Assembly: GCA_025642065.1 (NCBI GenBank) | Contig: JAODUP010000321.1 | Coordinates: 512,501 to 576,500, forward strand | From: Paralvinella palmiformis | Lineage: Eukaryota > Annelida > Polychaeta > Terebellida > Alvinellidae | Direction: 5' to 3' | Length of the DNA stretch: 64,000 bases | Shown here: positions 52,728 through 64,000 of the stretch, piece by piece | Position numbering within the stretch: the first letter of the stretch is position 1 | Layout: each line of letters opens with the position of its first letter | Made by a program: the position numbers and the translations under genes | The notes under the pieces: generated by a model | The model's input: the letters and a program-made list of their open reading frames with translations, nothing else | Told to the model about the DNA's origin: nothing | Database searches by the model: none

Positions 52728-54060
52728 TATTCGCCCTCGATTATATTCGCCTTGGCCTGTAGTTAATTTTGCCCCATTTTTATTTATTATTATATTCAAC
52801 TTCGGGAACCATCGCCTTCGATATAGATTTAGACTATACACAGCAGAAGTTGAATGCGTGTGGATGCATGGTTTGTATATCCTGTTGACCTCACGGAGTA
52901 CCCCTTTGGGTTTCCCGGTCAATTCGCCCCACGGGACATTCGCCTCAAGTCTATTCGCCCCGTTGTCAGTTGATTCGCCTCACTACGTTTGGTTCATTCG
53001 CCCCGGTTTTAGTTCATTCGCCTCTCTCTCTTAAGTTCATTCGCCCCATATTAATTTTAGTATTTGAAAGTGTTTTACCAAAGAGATTCTTTCAGAGTGA
53101 GACAGTTTATGGGCTACATTTGAAGGCCATATGTTGGATTTGTTTACATAAAGTTGTAGTTCATTGATTAAATGAGTGCATGTCATGCGTCATTTCAAGT
53201 TTATTATTAAAAATAAATCATTTTATGAGTTTAGTATAATACAAATACACATATATATATATTCAGTTTATATATATATATATTCAGTTTATATAACAGG
53301 ACTGTTTATGTGAGCACATGCATTTAGTAATGACTTGACTGTTCTCTCGCCGTTTGAATAATCTTCCCAGTATTGGGCGTACGACTGTATCTTTCTTTTT
53401 CCGGTATCAAATGAATTTGTTGTTTGATAGAAGTCGGGCCTGGACACTGACAAACCGAGACTCTCTGTGAAGAAGTTCTATTATTAAATAAAAGGGCAGA
53501 TTCTCGCAGCCAAGGCGGTTATGGTACCCCTCGACGTCATTATTTGTTCTAATCCCTTGTTGGAAGACGGACCATGATTTTGGGGGCCAGGTGGTTTATT
53601 GCAAACATTTATTTATGAAAATGCACCAAGACTGGGACAAATGAACCAAACTTGGTGTATTTTTGTAGAATATCACAAAAAGCTTATATTCCTTCACATC
53701 ATGTATTTATCAAAACATTCACATTAATATCTAATGAAATAAAACAGAACAAAATTTATTACAAACGTTTATTTTGGACTATTTAGTCTACTACGCGTAT
53801 TAGCAGGTTCACAGCTTTACAGCATATTTCTGGGGGGGGGGGGGAATACACTAAGACCGGGACGAATGAACCAAACTTGGAGTGGGGCGATTCAACTGAC
53901 ACCGGGGCGAATAGACTTGAGGCAAATGTCATGTGGGGCGATTCAACTGACACCGGGGCGAATAGACTTGAGGCAAATGTCCTGTGGGGCGATTCAACTG
54001 ACACCGGGGCGAACAGACTTGAGGCAAATGTCCTGTGGGGCGAATCGACTGGATACCTAG
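52728..54060. mobile_element. Fold-back-like element built of ATTCGCC(CC) motifs
   Basis: The left part (52728-53047) holds about ten ATTCGCC/ATTCGCCCC motifs. The right part (53855-54055) carries the same sequence in inverse orientation, with a 51-bp unit (GGGGCGATTCAACTGACACC, GGGGCGAATAGACTTGAGGC) about three times in tandem. Left and right arms match as inverted repeats over roughly 110 bases. The interior includes another AATGAACCAAACTTGG copy at 53640 and a poly(G) run at 53832. No transposase frame is seen. The frames through the array are shadows. Confidence 0.6.
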
Positions 54061-54479
54061 GTAAAGGAGCTAGATACTGGACCAGTGTATGTCGGACTCA
54101 GCCGCGTAGTTGATTCGGCCGCCTAGAATAAAACAGAGTTCAACACATTGACCTAAATTAAAGAAAACATTTAGGCTCAGACTATGTTTTATCAAAATGT
54201 CCATTAATGCTGTGAATATCTAATCAATATGTTGAGTCAATCGTTGGAGTAGATATAGTTATCAAAGCCCAGTTAATGAGTTATTCAGTGTACATGCTTT
54301 CGTGGAGTCTGGGAGAGCGACCAAACAAGTACTGCTGGCTCTGTTGCCACACGAGCACATGACCATGTTCCCCTTCCAGACATTGACCGACATCCCTGAC
54401 CTGGTCCTCGCCCTCACAGATCTAATAACGTACGTCCAAACCCAATGGATTGAGGGCACCGTTTTCACCCCAGGTGACT

Positions 54480-55330
54480 GTCCGATTCTGAGCTGAAATT
54501 TAGGGCTGTTAGTTCATAATTAGCTTTGTGACCCAATCTCAGAGCTGCCTCATAATTAAAAATCAGATCCCTCCAGTGTGTATCTAGTCTCCTCTCAAAA
54601 GATTGTATACTAGGAGTAGGAACCTCCACAACTTTATTAGGCAAGCTGTTCCAGGAACATGGCATCCTTTTCCTAAAGTAGTGTTGTATCAGCTGGGTCT
54701 TGTAATGGTTTTTTGCAGCTTATAGCCATTCCCTCTTGTTTGATGGAAACACTTCTGCTGTTACTACAGCTGGCATCACCAACTTGGTTGCCTGCCTCTG
54801 AACATTCTCCAAGGTTATTATGTCCTTCCTTCTTGGCATCTACAATGAGTTGGCATATTCTAGATGTGGTCTGACTATTGCTTTGTACAATCTTGTGAAA
54901 TTTTCTGTATCCAGGTATACAAAGGATCACCTTATTAACCCCATCATCTGATTTGCCTTACTAACTTTTTCCATTATATAGTGTTTGAAACTAAGATTCC
55001 ACTCTGACTCCCAAGTCTTTTTACCTGATCTACCTGGTATTATGTGATCTGTGTATGTATTATTCCCAACCTGTTTTCTCATGGTATATTTTTTGGGTCC
55101 TATTTCTTCTTTCTTGAAATGGTCATCACCTTGCATTTGTCTGGGTGGAATTGCAAATGCCATTTATTTGACCACCATTGTAAATTATTTAGATCCTTTT
55201 GTAGAATTTGTATATCCTCATTTGATCTTATTTCTCGAAACACCTTTGTGTCGTCTGCAAACATAAATACTTCGGAGATCATGTTGTCAGAAAGATCATT
55301 TATGTACAGGACAAATAAAATTGGTCCTAG
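54480..55330 (-). mobile_element. LINE reverse-transcriptase relic
   Basis: Minus-strand frames encode, in order, EVFMFADDTKVFREIRSNED (the F-ADD form of the catalytic YADD box), LQWWSNKWHLQFHPDKCKVM, WNLSFKHYIMEKVSKANQMM with GLIR, a frameshifted RPHLEYAN-like part, and WNSLPNKVVEVPTPSIQSFE at the C terminus. Frameshifts make it inactive. Confidence 0.8.
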
Positions 55331-55700
55331 ATCGCAGACACCTCCGTACCATCACAGGTCACTGCTGGCCAAAAAACCGTATCAGCAACTAGGCACTGTA
55401 CTGTGCAGTGAAGAACCCCTTTCCCCAAACGTCGCAAAACAAAGATGATCAATGTTAGCCCATGTCCTACGAATGGACCCTGACGCGCCTGCTCAGAGAG
55501 TCTTAGACGCGGTTACTGGCTCACAAGCCTACAAACCCCCGATTAGGAAGGCACTTCACAAACCTGCTGGGAATAATACGTGCTGACAGGACTATGACCG
55601 CACAGCAAGACAACTCCATTGCCTATGGCAAGGTACCCACGACGAGCCACATTGTTTGAGGAATACGCAACGTGGACGATTGAGGCCGCGAGATGTCAGT
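55322..55700 (+). mobile_element. C-terminal fragment of a second LINE, plus strand
   Basis: Frames with stops encode LLAKKPYQQLGTVLCSEE, a LAHVLRMDPDAPAQRVLDAV block and GSQAYKPP, typical of the end of some invertebrate LINE proteins (KRRW..HVLRM..TPAQ). It abuts the oppositely oriented LINE relic and is GC-richer than its surroundings. Confidence 0.6.
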
Positions 55701-56747
55701 TACCATGGCGACTGCAGCACACCGTCTATTATATTATTATATGATGTTCTTATAAGGGTAGATCTACTGGATCCTTTGACTTATAGTTTTGCGTAAGTTT
55801 ATCCTCGGAGGATGACGGATGATTAGCATATCGGGTTCTGCATGCCTGCTACAATGCTAAACAGTACCTTTGATTATTAATGGGGTTTTATGCATGTTTG
55901 TTCTGTCAATCAACGATAATATTATGAGCTATATTTAGTAATATGAAAAGAAAAAAAGTTAGTTCGCAATCTCCAGTATCACATTTGCCAAATCATAAAT
56001 GTAAAAAGCAGGTGCCGTAACCAGAGAGCTTAAATATAACGATCTTAGCCGTAACTCAAAACTTCCATTTTAAGCTGCTTTGTGCGGACCTGTTATAGTC
56101 ATCTCCGCGCAAGATATCATGCAAATTCCCGCGGTTTTAGAAGGATACGCTCTGACTGGTTGTATAGACATAAATTTGGTTGGACTTTTCGACATTTAGG
56201 GTATGCAATTGGCAAATAATGATTATCGGTTTGATATATTACTGAAAATATCGAAGATCTCCATTGGAGGAAGCTCGAGAAAGTGATAAATTAATACTTT
56301 AAATACATAGAATGATAGATCTATATTGCCAAATAAAGCAATTATCGCCCAGTCCATTTGTGGGCATCTCTTGGTTTAGCTATCACAATAACCCTAACGT
56401 CTTGTTACGATTCGTATAGGTTACATTCTTAGTTGTCTTGGGATTCGTTTTCTTGGAATGACACATTGTGGAAGTTTAGCACTCAGAGTTTCCCCCCAGT
56501 AACTACTATATACTAGATTAATTTAGGGGAGAAGTGGGGAAGTTAGACATCCTTACACTTCAGTAGTTTGATCATCGTATACGCGATACAGCAATCGGCA
56601 AGAAGTACTTTTCTGCCGGTCCCTCAATGTTTAATGTTCCTAATAAGGCACTGATCACGTGATTTGTGACCCAATTCAATGTTGTAAAGGTTATTTTTAT
56701 ATAAGCAGTGGCGAGGGTGGAAGTTCGACCTCACTGCAGGGCTTGTT

Positions 56748-56805
56748 TTGTTGAAATTTGGGGTTAGAAACACATGGCTGTCACCTATTGGGCACAGCCA
56801 AACAT
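56748..56805 (+). repeat. Dispersed repeat shared with 23135-23190
   Basis: Both places have GTTGAAATTTGGGGT, then (A)CACATGGCTGTC or CCATGGCTGTC, ACCTATT or GCCTATT, and a CACAG stretch. The rest differs, so only a short core of an unidentified repeat is preserved. Confidence 0.5.
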
Positions 56806-57417
56806 ACACAGTGCGGGGTGGATCGACCACACGTATATATATATATATATATATAGCCATGTTGCTTCTAGGACACATTCTTGCCGGATTCCCACCATAT
56901 TTTAACATATGGCGCAAAATAAAAATATCCCTGTGCCCCACATGGCATAAAATAAAATCCCATGACGCGGTATTGTAATTGTTTAACGATCTCCCCATTA
57001 CATTAACTTCAATTATGCCATACCACTGGTATGACATTATCAGCAGAAAATGTGTCATTATAAACCCCAAAAATGTATTTATCAGATAGTTTCCTGATCT
57101 GAAATAATGCCAAAATCTACTGCTGTAGCCATTTCGAATGTCATATTTATAAATATTTACTGAATATAAGAACCATGCTTAAAGGATTGGAGAGATTTTG
57201 TTAGGTTGGTGATCTTGGCTGGTAAACGTCCATTTTGCATTATGATGGTCATGTGACTCAAATGCTCTCTCCTGATTGGCCAGTTATCTTTGTTTACAGT
57301 AAATAAAAGCACATGGTCTTGTTTATATTGTTGATACTTATATATGTGAAAGACTAATATTAGTAATAGCCAGCTGATGAATTCACACTGAGAACTTATC
57401 AGTTTTTGTCCATTGCT

Positions 57418-57745
57418 CAGTAGCGCAGTTAGTTAAGAGCGTAGGACTCATAGCCGAATGGTCGTGGGTTTGAGGCTCCGTGAGCTGCAATGCAGTCATG
57501 TGGTGACTGGTTCATTCATCCATAAAAAAATTAGTACCTGACAGGATGGAATAGCTATGTGTTTGATTAACGCTTTGTGCCTATAATGGCAGCATGCATT
57601 GTATGCTCTCGTGGGAGTTGAGCTATGTTGCTGAGTGGAAACAGGCCTGAGTCAGGGATATTAATATTGTAAATAATATTGTAAAGAGCCTTAGAGCAGC
57701 TTCTAGCTGAATAAGGTGGTATATAAATATTACATATTATTATTA
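57418..57745 (+). mobile_element. tRNA-derived SINE, family C, with (ATT)n tail
   Basis: The tRNA-like head is GCTCAGTAGCGCAGTTAGTT, AAGAGCGTAGGACTCATAGC and a box B-like GTGGGTTTGAGGCTCC. A central body follows, then AGAGCAGCTTCTAGCTGAAT, AAGGTGGTATATAAATATTA and (ATT)n. The tail resembles the 3' ends of the LINE copies at 16777, 21590 and 36165 (read on their own strand). Confidence 0.75.
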
Positions 57746-58647
57746 TTATACTATTGAGCCACAGCAATCAGTTGTGATGTGTCCTTAAAAAATGGTCTGC
57801 CCAGTATTTGCCTTGACTGCAAGAAAAATATTAAATGAATAAAAAATTTGTGAAAATGCATAAAGAATTATTTATAAAAAAACTCAGTATAGTTAGTTAC
57901 CTGTAGGATAAAGCAGACATATCAACAGATAGTGGTTATTTGGATTCTTATTAAATCTTACAAAAGCATTATATGATGAGGATGTAGTCTGGATGAAATC
58001 AGTATCTCACATAATGAACATAATTTGTTACAAAGTATCTATCTACATAAATTATCTACACCAGTTACAGGATTGGACGGCACTTAATGCTGAGATCACC
58101 AGCTTATAATATAAGTGGATCTCTTTAACATGAACATTTTAGTGCCAAGATCGCCAGCTTATAAGCGGATCTGTTTAACATGAACATTTGAAAATTCACT
58201 GGCCAAAGGTAGACAACTGATGTTTTGTTTTGTAGTCGTTTTTATTGAACTGATAAAAGTAAAAATGGGCAACTATGAATAATTAAGATTAGTATTGGAT
58301 GTAATAATCAGTTATAATTAAAATTTCATATCTTGTTAAGTTATTCACTAAAGAAGTTGAAGGAGTTACTGTCAACAAATACCGATACACAAATGGCAGT
58401 AAGGGAATGATAAGATATGACAAGATGTTTCTTCATTATATAACGGGTAGTAATTTTGTTGTATAAATATTGTCTGTGAAGTATTTTTGTTATCTATAAA
58501 TTTATGTTTGAAACATCCTATTAATTAATGACTGTGTTTTCCTTTTTGATTTTTAATAAACTATTTGGTTTTGTTAAACCTTATTTATTCATTTACTGAT
58601 CATAAACATATTTATTATGTCATAATGAATCTGGTACAATAATTCAT

Positions 58648-58690
<43 letters not shown>

Positions 58691-58761
58691 TGTGTGCTCG
58701 TATAAATTTAGTTGGAATATTTTGCAGTCACTTCAACTAATAACTAATTTGTACTTTGTAG

Positions 58762-61700
58762 GAAGACAATCCTGTGAAGACATATCCTGTGCAGTGAATC
58801 ATTTTGATTACTGGATCTTAAGATATCTCAGATATGGAGAGAAAGGAGAAGTCGAGCCAGGATGAATCCCCTGACACCATAAAGATACTAGTGGCTACAG
58901 ACATCCATCTTGGCTACATGGAGAAAGACCCGATTAGGGGCAATGATTCATTAACTACCTTCGAGGAGATTCTGCGACTGGCAAAGCAGAACAATGTTGA
59001 TTTAATCCTACTGGGAGGTGATCTATTCCATGACAATAAACCATCGAGGAAGACCATCCATGGTGCAATGACATTATTGAGGAAATTTTGTATGGGTGAT
59101 AAACCAGTTGAGATAGAGTTTATCAGTGACCAGTCAGTAAATTTTGGCCACACTCCATTTCCATGCGTTAACTATGAAGATCCAAACTTGAATATATCCA
59201 TTCCTGTCTTCTCCATACATGGCAATCATGATGATCCAACAGGACTCGGAACCCTCTGTTCTCTGGATTTGCTTAGTGCCAGTGGTCTTCTCAATTACTT
59301 TGGCAAGTATTCTTCATTGGAGAAGATTGAAATCAGTCCATTGTTGATGCAGAAGGGCAAGACAAAGCTGGCACTTTATGGGCTCGGAGCAATTAAGGAC
59401 GAACGGCTCCATCATATGTTTCGAAACAAGAACATCACAATGTTGCGTCCTAGAGAGAATAAGGATGACTGGGTCAACGTGTTTGTCATTCACCAAAATC
59501 GTTCCAAGCATGGGGAAACTAATTACATTCCTGAACAATTTCTGGATGATTTTCTCGATCTGGTGATCTGGGGACACGAACATGAGTGCCGAATAACTCC
59601 AACGAGTAATGGAGTTAATAAGTTTCTAGTGTCACAGCCTGGCAGCTCTATTGCGACATCGCTGAGTGAAGGTGAAACAAAAGACAAGCACGTCGGACTT
59701 CTTCTGATCCATGGGACAGAGTGGAAGATAAAAAGACTTAAGCTGGAAACTGTTAGACAGTTTAAGATGCAAGATATTGTCCTTGCTGATACAAGTCTGA
59801 ATCCTCAGGATGCAGATATTGCCAAAAAAGCAGAGGCATTCTGTTTAGAGAAAGTGGAAAGCCTCTTGAGAGAAGCAGGTCTGTTATTTAATTAGTTCAC
59901 ATTTCTTAGAATTAAGTGAGCTCTGATGGTGTCATTTTATGTGTTTCCTTCTCGGAGATGAACATTGGGATTGTTTTATTCTTGAGATGGATTTATCTCG
60001 GCCTGAATCAATCCAGTCTGATGTGACGTTTTCCCACAACAATCTTCCAATGTGTGCAGCAAAAAGATGATTGTACCCACTGAATTCAGAAGTCATCATA
60101 AGTTTGGCTATATCCCATTTGGTTTTTACATTCTTATGAAAAAATGTGATCAGTTATTTCTCTCTTAAAAGAAATAGTGACTGGAATATTTTTTACACTT
60201 GGTAAGGACAAACACATTTATTGGTTTTGATCTCGACTGTTCGGTGGAGAACTGCCAACATCAACCGGGGAAATGCTAATTTTTAGAGCATATTCTTTGC
60301 TGGCCAGTAAATGCTATAAAATATTGTACAACAAGAACGGTATTAATATGTAGTAGTGTAGTTTTATGCTATGGAAGCACCCAGCTCACTATAAAGATAA
60401 ACATTCAACTGTTCCATTGTTTTAATGTAGGCAGCAGCTCACCTGTGGTGGCCTATAATTATAAAGACTCCACGACGATATTGCCATGGCATTGCTGGAG
60501 GGAAGTACGGATGCAGGGAGGGTGGTGAAGTGCTGACCGTGGGGTAGTGGTAGTCACACTAACATATTAATGGACCTTCTCCATAGGCCCCTCCCCTGAA
60601 AAAGTTGTGGAAAATGGAGTATTTGGTGCATTCTAGGCCATATAAAATAGGAGACGAGGGACTGTAAAATAGATGACATATAGCGTTGGATGTCGGTTGT
60701 TATTGAAAAGGTTGTAGATACTGGTAATAAAGGGCCTATGACTTCCCAGTTTAAGGAGACTTTTATCAACATTTAGATTAACAGTTTTAATTAATATTAT
60801 GTACCCCAAAATTCATCTTCACTGAACATTTGCTCACATGTCATCATACATGTATGTCATCTCCTTCTTCCTCGGAGTCAGATTTGTCATGCTGTTCAGC
60901 CACAATGTATCATCTTCCGTGCCATCTAAATAATTGCTGATAGAGCACTTCTTGAACGATTTGGTAATGATGACGGGCTGATATAATCCCAGGCCGTCTT
61001 CACCCACCTAATAAATTTGTTTATTGTTCGTATATTAATTATTAAGGTTGAAAAACAATATTGTTGTATTCCCCCCTAAATTATACCAAATATTACCTTC
61101 CCTTTTAGTCTGACCCGCACATAAGTCACACTCAATGTTTATGAGGAAGTAACTAATTTGGAAATGTACTCACTTTTTCATAAATAAATAAATACAGAAT
61201 CTAAATAATTTTGGGAAGATATTTTTGTGGAAGAATTTTCTGATAGAAATGGAGTTGCTATTGTTTCAACTTTCATTAAATTATGCTTACCACCCCCTTC
61301 TTGATTTCTAGATTTCCCCCTCCCAATGCGGTACAGTTCCAAACTGTATGATTATCATTTTCGACATCATAGACACTTTGGACATTACTTCAGCAGGTCA
61401 ATTTAAATGTGTCTTCATGGTCTAAATGATAGGACTTTGAACCACAGATCACTACCATCTGAGTTCAAATCCCGGCTTGGGCATATCTGAAGGGTGTTTC
61501 ATCTTTGACTCGGCTTCATTACCGTTGGAGGTCACTAGGCCCATTTAGCCTAACATGTGCACAAAAGTGGCCATAAAACATCAATCATCAGAGATTGAAA
61601 CTTTGCCTTAAAAAAACATCAGCATCTGCCCAGTGAAATATGTGCTCAGTTAGCTGGAACATGTTGAAAGTGAATGAAGTTAGGTTAACAAAGTGGGTCA

Positions 61701-63667
61701 GTGCTTTGTGTAGTCTGAACACCAGTCATGCCTGGCACATTGTCACACAACCACCACTGTGAGTTGGATTCGAACCAATGACCTCGACATGATTCCCACG
61801 CTTGCTGGAAAACCTGAAAAAAATTTCAGGCCTTGAAATTTCCTTGAATTTTACAAAATCAGTAAATGTCCTGGAAAAAATACCATATATGTTATAATTT
61901 AAATACAATTAGGTGGATCAGCTAGAGGGGGGGGGGAGAAGACTGTACCATGCCAATAGTTGATCATACATTGATTAAATATGATATGCCTTTTTCACAC
62001 ATATCTTGATTTATTGCCCCTAAATCTTCTATAAGTTAACCTGGAATATGGTAATTTTGTCCTGGAAGATAATATTTCCTTGGCTGTGGGAACCCTAAGC
62101 ACTGGAAGTTTGCTGTGCAGTGCTCTAACCAGTGTTATCAATATCAGTTATCTAGTTTAGTTGTGTGAGAGTCTGAGGGTATTAGTGATGTTTTTATGAA
62201 GTAGTACCTAGTAACAGTGGGTGACTTAGAAGATGTGAGATACTTATAACTAAACTATTTTGTGGGTAGCTAATAAATTCATTATATCTGTGAGTTTGTT
62301 ATACACGTGTAGGCAGTTTATTAACAACTTTTAAATGAGCAAATTTATATGTGATTGCATACCCCATTTGTCAAATCTAAGTTCTACAGTAATTTTGTGT
62401 TGGTCATATATTCATTATAACTGTGAATTCATTATACTTAATAGCAATGTTCATAATAATTTAATATGCATAAATGTCTACAATGGAAAAGATATTGGGG
62501 GGGGGGTTCTATGTGTAAGAATAAAGAAATCAATTTGTTATATCTATTAATTCCTTACACACATGTTGACTTAGCCACATCATGATTTGATTAACTTAGT
62601 TGAAGGATGACTATGGATTAGTATGAATCATGTGCATGTAACAAGTAGCAGCTGAAAATTGTGGCAGGTCAACACCAAGATGCTTACTGATCAGTGTTAG
62701 CCCTAACCAAAATCCTTACCATTTCCAAATAAATGTCTGCCCACCTTAAGAAAACTATGTTACAGTGCCTTCCCTACCTCATATGTACCAGTAAAATTTC
62801 ACAAATAATTAAAAAAACATTATCTGCTTCTCATGTTCTAATAACTTGGATCTTGTTTCAGGGAATGAAAGGACAGGTAATGTGAGTCAGCCTGATAAAC
62901 CACTGATACGCATCAGGGTAGATTACAGTGATGGCTTTGAACCATTCAACAAACACAGGTTTGGCTTTTAGTTTATTTACAAATGATCAGATAATGCCAG
63001 TTATTATATTTAGTGATTACTAATCAATAAATATGATTGATTAGCAGCTTGGAAATATTTTTATTTTCTCAAGAATCTCTTGTCAAGTTTGTAATCCACT
63101 AAATAGGAAAACGTTTATTTTCTCAAAAATATCTTATTCAGTATGAATTTTATTGTTTATAAAATGATGTCAATGCACATGACTAACTACTTTGTAAACA
63201 AACCTGTAGAATAAGGTGGAATTGAAGCTCACATTAATATGTGTGATTACTTTATTCTTTTCATATTGATATGTAGGTTTAGTCAACACTTTGTTGACAC
63301 AGTAGCCAATCCTAAAGATATGGTTTTCTTCCATCGTCGGCGAGAGCTACATTTGGAGAGTAAACCTGGTATGAAATTTGGTGAGTATTATCTAGCGTTA
63401 GTGATAATTAAGTAGATTAATTTATTATTAGTTTAATTTAAAGATGAACTGTTCTGTGGCTAATGATATGCTTGAAAAAGCAAACGATGTGTTAGAATTA
63501 GTTCAGTAAGAGATCAGAGATGTTATTTTACAGAATTTTCTGAGCAATACTGTGATAAAATGGACTTAGCACTGAATAGCACAAGTGTCGAGGACATGGT
63601 TAAAATGTTCATCAGTAAGGATAAGGTATGTAATTATACAGTTCATTTATTTATATCTGGTTAGTCT

Positions 63668-63703
<36 letters not shown>

Positions 63704-63824
63704 GGCATATCAGTTAATTCTGCTGACAGAGAAAGGACTAGGAGAGGCAGTGAAAGAGTTTGTAGATAAAGATGAAAAAGATGCTATTGAGGAAATTGTC
63801 AAGTACCAGATTAAAAAGGCAAAG
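58762..63824 (+). CDS. MRE11: MRE11 double-strand-break repair nuclease, residues 1-486 (runs past the window)
   Basis: A 5' UTR acceptor (TTTGTACTTTGTAG) precedes 58762. Coding exons are 58834-59878, 62862-62958, 63277-63380, 63534-63625 and 63705-63824, all in phase. The Mn-dependent phosphoesterase motifs are intact: TDIHLG (D23, H25), GGDLFH (D63), HGNHDD (N131, H132), [10 protein letters not shown] and WGHEHE. The capping/DNA-binding part follows ([51 protein letters not shown]). In the known MRE11-RAD50-NBS1 complex it trims broken DNA ends in the nucleus and helps activate ATM. The ATG at 58834 heads the frame with an N terminus of normal length. The C-terminal third lies beyond 64000. 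The whole nuclease domain is in one 1045-nt exon. Confidence 0.95.
60841..61012 (-). mobile_element. Short pogo-like transposase fragment
   Basis: A minus-strand frame after TTTATTAG reads [18 protein letters not shown], then [18 protein letters not shown] and a short tail ending in TGA. The (S)[15 protein letters not shown] pattern is found at the C-terminal end of pogo-type transposases. It lies in the first coding intron of MRE11. Confidence 0.5.
61425..61592 (+). mobile_element. SINE family A copy
   Basis: It has ACTTTGAACCACAGATCACT, ACCATCTGAGTTCAAATCCC (box B), GGCTTGGGCATATCTGAAGG, the TTTCATCTTTGACTCGGCTT body, GGAGGTCACTAGGCCCATTT, GTGCACAAAAGTGGCC and a CATCAATCATC end. This is the best-preserved body of the family in the window. 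Confidence 0.85.
61733..61805 (-). mobile_element. tRNA-like SINE head fragment
   Basis: Read on the minus strand it has GGTCATTGGTTCGAATCCAA (box B) preceded by GCAAGCGTGGGAATCATG. Box A is weak. It is probably a SINE fragment. A neighbouring stretch (61810-62110) has two CTGGAA(A/G)-containing direct repeats. Confidence 0.35.
61920..62861. other. MRE11 intron 1 remainder; no gene seen
   Basis: It holds a poly(G) run at 61927, another at 62497, and AT-rich stretches with TTCATTATA motifs (62278-62440). No exon or RNA gene was found. Confidence 0.4.
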
Positions 63825-63832
63825 GTTAGTGT

Positions 63833-63833
<1 letters not shown>

Positions 63834-63864
<31 letters not shown>

Positions 63865-63865
63865 C
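63834..63865 (+). repeat. (GT)n microsatellite at the start of an MRE11 intron
   Basis: A GT tract starts within ten bases of the GTTAGT donor after the exon ending at 63824, like the GT tract after the transporter exon at 1218. Confidence 0.9.
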
Positions 63866-64000
63866 AGTAGCCTGAACCCAGAGAAGCAACCTTTCTTACT
63901 GAGATCACCACTCCCCAAATAGCATGAAAAACTTACTAGTATGAAATTGTCACACAGTGATGCACACAGGCCATTATCCCAACAGAGTGATTTCTGAGTC

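Noticed and set aside
52717..54113. Several overlapping frames with repeated FAPVSVESPH or GDSTDTGANRLEA units
   Set aside because: They are translations of the ATTCGCC inverted-repeat arrays.
54262..54496. Plus-strand frame ending in QTQWIEGTVFTPGDC
   Set aside because: It looks like a transposon-derived fragment, but I could not match it to a family with any confidence.
57418..57490. Possible tRNA-Met gene (CAT in the anticodon position)
   Set aside because: Box B is degenerate, the acceptor stem does not close and a SINE body with an (ATT)n tail follows.

Overview
This is AT-rich nuclear DNA from an animal, most likely an invertebrate and probably a lophotrochozoan such as a mollusc. That placement is an inference. 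What the sequence shows is many short exons with GT-AG introns, tRNA-derived SINEs, several LINE and DNA-transposon relics, many long (TA)n, (GT)n and (GATA)n tracts, and animal genes such as CFAP96 (cilium), MRE11 and an ankyrin-SOCS protein. There are no bacterial features, operons or CRISPR arrays.

Layout: (1) 116-5412, + strand: the last nine exons of a major-facilitator (MFS) membrane transporter. Its 5' part lies outside the window and one intron holds a 1.1 kb GATA/GACA array. (2) 8260-19090, - strand: pieces of up to four unrecognised genes. These are the final exon of a single-pass membrane protein, a two-exon gene for an 864-residue, apparently secreted, Q-rich protein, and two orphan terminal-type exons. 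(3) 16777-20517: LINE remains, including one with a 2A-like motif and a PHD-like cysteine cluster. (4) 20895-43967, + strand: a reconstructed ten-exon gene for a 698-residue ankyrin-repeat protein with a C-terminal SOCS box, probably a substrate receptor of an Elongin B/C-Cullin-5 ubiquitin ligase. Its introns carry a hAT transposon, MITEs, SINEs, a pogo-like relic and four minisatellites. (5) 48969-51960, - strand: a complete six-exon CFAP96 (C4orf47) gene, 298 residues. (6) 52.44-52.58 kb: a likely shared promoter, with MRE11 pointing the other way. (7) 58762 to beyond the end, + strand: MRE11, whose nuclease domain sits in one long coding exon, followed by four more exons encoding up to residue 486.

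The genes do not form one pathway. CFAP96 and MRE11 are head to head and may share a promoter. The strongest unexplained signal is in the intron between ankyrin-SOCS exons 7 and 8. A 61-bp minisatellite of about 19 copies appears to be an amplified copy of that intron's own 3' splice-acceptor segment, and a second 57-bp array beside it also ends each unit in an acceptor-like sequence. Exon joins were worked out by hand from splice consensus, reading-frame phase and family resemblance. No alignment or database search was run.
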